Assembly: GCA_963752225.1 (NCBI GenBank)
Contig: CAVVXS010000007.1
Span: 1,736,001-1,800,000, forward strand
Length of the DNA stretch: 64,000 nt
Source: JBBROS01 sp963752225
Lineage (GTDB): Bacteria; Pseudomonadota; Alphaproteobacteria; Acetobacterales; Acetobacteraceae
Direction of reading: 5' to 3'
The number at the start of each line of letters is the position of its first letter. Within the stretch, counting starts at the first letter, position 1. Shown piece after piece: positions 59,251 to 64,000 of the stretch. The position numbers and the translations under genes are program-made. The notes beneath the pieces were generated by a model, which saw only the letters and a program-made list of their open reading frames with translations, had not been told where the DNA came from and made no database searches.

Positions 59251-60465
59251 TTACGCCCGGACCAGGGGGCAGCCGCCATCCTTGAGCGGCCGCCAGGCCT
59301 GGTCGGCCGGCGTCTCGACGACAAGCTTGTAGTAGTCCCAGGGGTGTTTGCTTTCGGACGGTTTCTTGATCTCGAACAGATAGGACGGCGTCAACGCCAG
59401 GCCGTCCTCCCGAATGTTGGTGGTGCCGTAGGCGTCGTCTTCGGCCGGCATCGACTTCATCTTGGCGACGACGTTAGCGCCGTCCGCCGCGGAACCCGCA
59501 CCCAAGCCTTTGACGGCCTTGAGGAAGTGCAATGCGCCGGAGTAGCAGGCCGCGTTGGTCATGTTGGGGGCAACGCCGGGCATCAGTGCTTGGAACCGCT
59601 TGGTGAAGGCGCGGGTGCGGTCGGTCATGTCCCAATAGAAGCTTTCGGTCAGGAACAGGCCCTGCGCCGCTTCAAGCCCCAGACCGTGCACATCGTTGAC
59701 GTACATCAGCAAGGCGGCGACCTTCATCTTCTTGGTCAGCCCGAACTCGGCCGCCTGCTTGATGCTGTTGATGGTGTCGGCGCCGGCATTGGCGAGGCCG
59801 AGCACGTTGGCGCCGCTCGACTGCGCCGAGATCAGGAACGACGAGAAGTCGGTGGTCCCGGGGAATGGATACGGCGACGCTCCCATCACCTTGCCGCCGG
59901 CCGCCGTCACGAAGCCGGTCGTGTCGCGCTGCAGCTGCTGGCCGAACACGTAATCGGCGGTGATGAAGTACCACTTGTCGCCGCCGGCCTTCACCATGGC
60001 GCCGCCAGTGCTGCGCGCGAGCATGTAGGTGTCGTACGACCAATGGATGGTGCTCGGCGTGCATTGCACCCCGGTCAGGTCGCCGGTAGCGGCCCCGGTG
60101 TTGATGTAGACCTTGTTCTTCTCCTTGCAGACGCTGTTGACGGCGAGCGCCACCGAGCTCGTCGGAACGTCGAGGATCACGTCAACACCGTCGCGATCGA
60201 ACCATTGCCGGGCAATGCCGATGCCGACGTCGGGCTTGTTCTGGTGGTCGGCGCTGACGACCTCCACCTTGAAGTCGGGTGCGAATTCGGCCACCGCCTG
60301 CTTGACGGCAGCGACCGAGTTGAGGCCGCCGATGTCGCGATACGGGCCGGACTGGTCGTTCAGCACGCCGAGCTTGACCACCTTGTCCTGGGCGCGGCTG
60401 CGGCGGCTGCCGATGAGGGTGGCGGCGGCGGTGCTGCCCAGAAGGGCGCGACGATCGATCGGCAT
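59251..60465 (-). CDS. ABC transporter substrate-binding protein (Peripla_BP_6 type), second tandem copy
   Basis: This periplasmic ligand-binding protein of 404 residues has a signal peptide containing a twin-arginine-like start (MPIDRRALLGST) ending near RSRAQD. The mature part has the LivJ-like fold with KLGVLNDQSGPY, ADHQNKPDVG, INTGAATGDL and SFYWDMTDRTRAF. It is closely related to the upstream gene at 60483-61706, with long identical stretches, and is only 17 bases away from it. ATG at 60465 has GGAGAA about 15 bases upstream. Members with this extended insert often bind compounds other than Leu/Ile/Val, so the ligand is open. Confidence 0.9.
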   Translation of the reverse strand: MPIDRRALLGSTAAATLIGSRRSRAQDKVVKLGVLNDQSGPYRDIGGLNSVAAVKQAVAEFAPDFKVEVVSADHQNKPDVGIGIARQWFDRDGVDVILDVPTSSVALAVNSVCKEKNKVYINTGAATGDLTGVQCTPSTIHWSYDTYMLARSTGGAMVKAGGDKWYFITADYVFGQQLQRDTTGFVTAAGGKVMGASPYPFPGTTDFSSFLISAQSSGANVLGLANAGADTINSIKQAAEFGLTKKMKVAALLMYVNDVHGLGLEAAQGLFLTESFYWDMTDRTRAFTKRFQALMPGVAPNMTNAACYSGALHFLKAVKGLGAGSAADGANVVAKMKSMPAEDDAYGTTNIREDGLALTPSYLFEIKKPSESKHPWDYYKLVVETPADQAWRPLKDGGCPLVRA

Positions 60466-60482
60466 GGGTCGGTGTTCTCCGT

Positions 60483-61706
60483 TCAGGCTTTGACGAGGCT
60501 GCAGCCGCCGCGGTCGAGCGGGCGGAACGCCTGGTCGGCGGGAGTGCTGGCAACCGGCTTGTAGTAGTCCCACGGGCCCTTGCTTTCGCCGGGCTTCTTC
60601 ACTTGCCACAGGAAAGAGGGGTGCAGCTTGCGCCCGTCGGCCCGGATCGAGCCGGGGCCGAAGGCGTCGTCGTCGGTCGGCACCGCCTTCAGCGCCGCAA
60701 CCGTGGCGGCGCCGTCCAGCTTGACTTGCGGGATGCCGTTGGCGCTGGCGACCTTGAGGTAGTGCAGCACGCTCGAATACACCCCGGCCTGCACCATGGT
60801 CGGGCGGCGGTCGGGCGCCTTCGGCTTCAGCCGGCCGCTGAAGGCGCGGGTGCGGTCGTTCATGTCCCAATAGAAGCTGTCGGTGAGGTTGATGCCTCCT
60901 GCCACCTCGAGCCCCAGCGAATGCACGTCGCTGATGAACAGCAGCAGCCCGGCCAGCGTCATTTTCAGGCCGAATTCCTGCGCCTGCTTGATGGTATTGA
61001 TGGTGTCGGTGCCGGCATTGGCGATGCCGAGCACCTTGGCACCCGACGACTGCGCCTGCAGCAGCAGGGAGGAGAAGTCGGTGGTGCCGGGAAACGGATA
61101 CTTGACCGAGCCGACCACCTTGCCGCCGGCCGCGTTGACGAACTCGGTGGTGTCCCGCTGCAGCGCCGCGCCGAACGCGTAATCGGCGGTGATGAAGAAC
61201 CAGCTGTCGCCGCCGGACTTGGCCAGCGCACCGCCCGTGGACTTGGCCAGCATATAGGTGTCGTACGCCCAGTGGATGGTGTTGGCGTTGCAATTGGCGG
61301 CGGTCAGGTCGGAGGTCGCGGCACCCGAGTTCAAGTAGACCTTGTTCTTGTCCTTCGCGACCCCGGCGACCGCGAGCGCCACGCCGCTATTGGCCACCTC
61401 GACGATCAGGTCCACGCCGCCATCGAACCATTGCCGGGCGATGCCGGCGCCGATGTCGGGCTTGTTCTGGTGGTCGGCCTGCAGCATGTCGACGTTCCAG
61501 CCTTTGCCGGACACGCCGAAATCCTCCAACGCCAGTTGCGCCGCCTTGACCGCCAACGGCCCGGCCAGGTCCTGGTATGGCCCGGACAGGTCAGTCAGCA
61601 CGCCGATCTTGAGCGTGTTCGCGGCTTGCGCCCGGGCCCGGCCCAGCAGCGGCCCGGCGCCGAGTGCCGCGCCTGTCCCCAGCAAGCCACGGCGCGAAAT
61701 GCTCAT
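60483..61706 (-). CDS. ABC transporter substrate-binding protein (Peripla_BP_6 type), first tandem copy
   Basis: The 407-residue protein has a Tat-type signal (SRRGLLGTGAALGAGP..., cleavage near ARAQA), then KIGVLTDLSGPY, ADHQNKPDIGAGIARQWFD, LNSGAATSDL, PFPGTTDFSS and SFYWDMNDRTRAF. Its mature domain aligns end to end with that of the following gene, which marks a tandem duplication. It starts 34 bases after the livF stop and is expressed within the same operon. Confidence 0.9.
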   Translation of the reverse strand: MSISRRGLLGTGAALGAGPLLGRARAQAANTLKIGVLTDLSGPYQDLAGPLAVKAAQLALEDFGVSGKGWNVDMLQADHQNKPDIGAGIARQWFDGGVDLIVEVANSGVALAVAGVAKDKNKVYLNSGAATSDLTAANCNANTIHWAYDTYMLAKSTGGALAKSGGDSWFFITADYAFGAALQRDTTEFVNAAGGKVVGSVKYPFPGTTDFSSLLLQAQSSGAKVLGIANAGTDTINTIKQAQEFGLKMTLAGLLLFISDVHSLGLEVAGGINLTDSFYWDMNDRTRAFSGRLKPKAPDRRPTMVQAGVYSSVLHYLKVASANGIPQVKLDGAATVAALKAVPTDDDAFGPGSIRADGRKLHPSFLWQVKKPGESKGPWDYYKPVASTPADQAFRPLDRGGCSLVKA

Positions 61707-61740
61707 GTCGTTCGATTCCCCCCAACCGATGCGTGCCCGG

Positions 61741-62433
61741 CTAAACGCCGAGATAGTCGTGCAGCTTGCCCATGTTCGCCGTGAGCTCGGCGTTGGGGAT
61801 CATGTCGATCACCCGGCCATGCTCCATCACGTAGTGACGGTCGGCCACGGTCGCGGCGAAACGGAAGTTCTGCTCCACCAGCAGCACGGTGAAGCCGCGC
61901 GCCTTGATCTCGCGGATCGTGTGGCCGATCTGCTGGATGATCACCGGCGCCAACCCCTCGGTCGGCTCATCCAGCAGCAGCAGGCGCGCGCCGGTGCGCA
62001 GGATGCGGCCGATCGCGAGCATCTGCTGCTCGCCGCCGGACAGTTTAGTGCCCTGGCTGCCGGCCCGCTCCTTCAAGTTCGGGAACAGGGTGTGGATCTC
62101 GGCCACCGACATCCCGCCCGGCGCGATCTGCGGCGGCAGCATGAGGTTCTCGGTCACGTTGAGGCTGGCAAAGATGCCGCGCTCCTCCGGGCAGAAGGCG
62201 ATGCCGGCCCGCGCCACGCCGTCGGGCGGCATGCGCACGGTTTCCTGGCCGTTGAACCGGATCGAGCCGTCGCGCCGCGGCACCAAGCCCATGATCGACT
62301 TCATGGTCGTGGTCTTGCCGGCGCCGTTGCGGCCGAGCAGGGTCACCACCTCGCCTTCCCGCACGTTGAAGTCGACGCCGTGCAGGATGTGGCTTTCGCC
62401 GTACCAGGCGTTCAGCCCCTTGATGTCGAGCAT
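61741..62433 (-). CDS. livF: branched-chain amino acid-type ABC transporter ATPase LivF
   Basis: LivF is one of two nucleotide-binding subunits of the importer. The 230-residue protein has Walker A GRNGAGKTT, the ABC signature LSGGEQQMLAIGRIL, Walker B LLLLDEPTEGLAP and the LLVEQN switch block typical of LivF. I chose ATG at 62433 (GGGGA five bases upstream) because MLDIKGLNAWYG is the normal LivF beginning. ATG at 62478, overlapping the livG end by eight bases, would add 15 residues. Confidence 0.94.
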   Translation of the reverse strand: MLDIKGLNAWYGESHILHGVDFNVREGEVVTLLGRNGAGKTTTMKSIMGLVPRRDGSIRFNGQETVRMPPDGVARAGIAFCPEERGIFASLNVTENLMLPPQIAPGGMSVAEIHTLFPNLKERAGSQGTKLSGGEQQMLAIGRILRTGARLLLLDEPTEGLAPVIIQQIGHTIREIKARGFTVLLVEQNFRFAATVADRHYVMEHGRVIDMIPNAELTANMGKLHDYLGV

Positions 62434-62470
62434 CGGCGTCCCCGCCGCCCGCAGCTCCGGCCCAGTTGCG

Positions 62471-63244
62471 TCAAGCATGCGTGCCGGCCATTTCGGCGTC
62501 CGGCGCGCCGAGATAGGCGGTGACGACGTCGGGATTCTTGCTGACGCTGGCGTAATCGCCTTCCGCGAGGATCTGGCCGCGAGCCAGCACGGTGATGGTG
62601 TCGCACAGGCCTTCCACCACCGACAGGTTGTGCTCAACCATCAGGATGGTGCGGCCGGTGCGGATGCGGCGGATCAGCGCGACCACCCGGTCCACGTCCT
62701 CGTGCGTCATCCCCGCGGTCGGCTCGTCCAGCAGCAGCATCTCGGGGTCGAGCGCGAGGGTGGTGGCGATCTCGAGCGCCCGCTTGCGGCCGTAGGACAG
62801 CAGCGCCGCCGTCGTGTCGTCGTAGCCCTCGAGGCCGACGTCGACCAGCAGCGCCCGGGCGCGGTCGTCGTAGCGGCTCAGCACCGTGTCCGACCGCCAG
62901 AAGTCGAACGACGCGCCGCGTTGCCGCTGCAAGGCGAGGCGGACGTTGTCCAGCGCGGTCAGATGCGGGAACACCGCCGAGATCTGGAACGAGCGAACCA
63001 GGCCGAGCCGGGCGACGGAGGCGGGCTTGAGGCCGGTGATGTCCTGCCCCTTGAAGCGGATGGCCCCGCGGGTCGGCGCCAGGAACTTCGTCAGCAGGTT
63101 GAAGCAGGTTGTCTTGCCGGCGCCGTTCGGGCCGATCAAGGCGTGGATGGTGCCGGATCGAACCTTGAGGTTCACATCCTTCACGGCGACAAAGCCACGG
63201 AACTCGCGCGTGAGCCCGGTCGTCTCCAGGATGGTGTCGGTCAC
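62471..63244 (-). CDS. livG: branched-chain amino acid-type ABC transporter ATPase LivG
   Basis: LivG is the partner ATPase of LivF. The 257-residue protein has Walker A GPNGAGKTT, the LivG-type signature LSYGRKRALEIATTL, Walker B MLLLDEPTAGMTHEDVD and the LMVEHN switch. GTG at 63244 is chosen because GGAGG lies seven bases upstream. ATG at 63277 would add 11 residues (MGTYNNGEG...) with a poor ribosome site. It is the first gene of the six-gene transporter operon and is divergent from the CitE-like gene. Confidence 0.94.
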   Translation of the reverse strand: MTDTILETTGLTREFRGFVAVKDVNLKVRSGTIHALIGPNGAGKTTCFNLLTKFLAPTRGAIRFKGQDITGLKPASVARLGLVRSFQISAVFPHLTALDNVRLALQRQRGASFDFWRSDTVLSRYDDRARALLVDVGLEGYDDTTAALLSYGRKRALEIATTLALDPEMLLLDEPTAGMTHEDVDRVVALIRRIRTGRTILMVEHNLSVVEGLCDTITVLARGQILAEGDYASVSKNPDVVTAYLGAPDAEMAGTHA

Positions 63245-63355
63245 CCCCGGCCCCTCCCCGTTGTTATAAGTGCCCATCGCTATGCGCACCCTGCCATGCT
63301 GATTTGCACAACGCCTGCAGGGGCGCAAGATTGTTCCAATAATTTGGTGGATCCG

Positions 63356-64000
63356 ATGCCGTTCAAATTGCGCAACTTGTTGTTCGCGCCGGGCGACAGC
63401 GCCCGGAAGGCGGAAAAGGCGCTGGCCTCGGCGGCCGACGGGGTGATCCTCGATCTCGAGGACAGCGTGGCGCCGGGGCAAAAGGAGGCGGCGCGGCAGA
63501 TGGTCGCGGCGATGCTGCCGGGGCTCGACCGGCCCGGCGTCGTCGTGCGGGTCAACCCGTTGGGCACGCCGCACTACTTGGCCGATCTCGCCGCGGTCGT
63601 GCCCGGACGCCCGGACGCGGTGTTGCTGCCGAAATGCACCGGCCGCGACGACCTCCTCGCACTCGACCATCACCTCGAGGCGCTGGAAGCGGCCGCCGGG
63701 CTGGCGCCGAACAGCGTCGGGGTGATCGCGCTCGTCACCGAGACTGCGGCCTCGACGCTGTCGATGGATTACCGCGGCGCCCCGGTTCGGTTGCAGGCCC
63801 TGTGCTTCGGCGCCGAGGATCTGTCGGCCGATCTCGGCATCGAGCCGCGGGCGGGCGGCGTCTTCACCGCCCCGGTCGCGGCGGCACGCGCCGGGACGGT
63901 GGTGGCGGCCGCGGCGGCCGGGGTGCCGGCGCTCGACACGCCGTGGCCGGACCCACGCGACCCCGCCGGGCTCGCGGTCGAAGCCGAAGCGGCCGCGCGG
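63356..64000 (+). CDS. HpcH/HpaI aldolase / CitE-like CoA-ester lyase, C-terminus beyond window
   Basis: The family cleaves or hydrolyses CoA esters such as citryl-CoA, malyl-CoA or citramalyl-CoA. The visible 215 residues start MPFKLRNLLFAPGDSARKAEKAL and have the CitE-type metal and substrate blocks ILDLEDSVAPGQKEAAR, VVRVNPLGTP, VLLPKC, ALVTETAAS and CFGAEDLSADLGI with the conserved Glu and Asp residues. The ATG at 63356 has GGA five bases upstream. Only 111 bases separate it from the divergent livG start. The exact substrate cannot be told. Confidence 0.88.
   Translation, partial: MPFKLRNLLFAPGDSARKAEKALASAADGVILDLEDSVAPGQKEAARQMVAAMLPGLDRPGVVVRVNPLGTPHYLADLAAVVPGRPDAVLLPKCTGRDDLLALDHHLEALEAAAGLAPNSVGVIALVTETAASTLSMDYRGAPVRLQALCFGAEDLSADLGIEPRAGGVFTAPVAAARAGTVVAAAAAGVPALDTPWPDPRDPAGLAVEAEAAAR

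Overview
The window is about 64 kb of high-GC DNA from an alphaproteobacterium, most likely a member of the Rhodospirillales and probably of the Acetobacteraceae. The taxonomic call is an inference. It rests on the alphaproteobacterial orders rpsB-tsf-pyrH-frr-uppS-cdsA-dxr-rseP-bamA-skp-lpxD-fabZ-lpxA, nuoA-N followed by coaX-rnj-DUF1467-proS-lolC-lolD-dnaE, and tRNA-Leu-tig-clpP-clpX-lon, and on GC-rich intergenic repeat modules of a kind I associate with that family. Almost everything is chromosomal core. I see no phage, integrase, transposase, CRISPR array or toxin-antitoxin pair.

Layout. (1) 1-13.2 kb, minus strand: translation factors (rpsB, tsf, frr), UMP kinase, isoprenoid and undecaprenyl synthesis (dxr, uppS), CDP-DAG synthesis (cdsA), site-2 protease (rseP), outer-membrane assembly (bamA, skp) and lipid A/fatty acid genes (lpxD, fabZ, lpxA cut by the window edge). 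(2) 13.3-16.0 kb, plus strand: an acyl/oxalyl-CoA ligase-like enzyme and a ketopantoate reductase-family enzyme, ending in a large inverted repeat. (3) 16-26 kb, minus strand: dnaE, lolD, lolC, proS, a small membrane protein, RNase J and type III pantothenate kinase. (4) 26.1-40.7 kb, minus strand: a complete 14-gene complex I operon in which nuoJ carries a one-base frameshift. (5) 40.9-48.1 kb, minus strand: tRNA-Asp, tRNA-Val, lon, clpX, clpP, tig, tRNA-Leu and a GNAT acetyltransferase. (6) 48.4-57.2 kb: an AceE-like thiamine diphosphate enzyme, malonyl-CoA decarboxylase and Nnr (minus), an orphan ParA (plus), an unknown 85-residue protein and a Pat-type acetyltransferase (minus). (7) 57.3-63.2 kb, minus strand: a six-gene branched-chain-amino-acid-type ABC importer with two tandem, clearly duplicated binding proteins. 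(8) 63.36 kb to the end, plus strand: a CitE-like CoA-ester lyase cut by the edge.

How the genes fit together. Region 1 links ribosome components to envelope precursor synthesis and outer-membrane assembly. LolCD in region 3 adds lipoprotein export. Region 5 is the ATP-dependent proteolysis module plus the ribosome-associated chaperone. Regions 2, 6 and 8 hold CoA-linked carbon metabolism (acyl-CoA ligase, malonyl-CoA decarboxylase, AceE-like E1, CoA-ester lyase, and a Pat-type enzyme of a family that acetylates acyl-CoA synthetases).

The most notable points are the nuoJ frameshift, a dispersed modular intergenic repeat family (four recognisable members, one of them where birA usually sits), a 438-base low-coding gap with an intrinsic terminator and a second perfect hairpin, an E1-type enzyme beside malonyl-CoA decarboxylase without E2/E3 genes, and a perfect 15-base operator-like palindrome between rpsB and the acyl-CoA ligase. 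I did not find a convincing undescribed multi-gene system.
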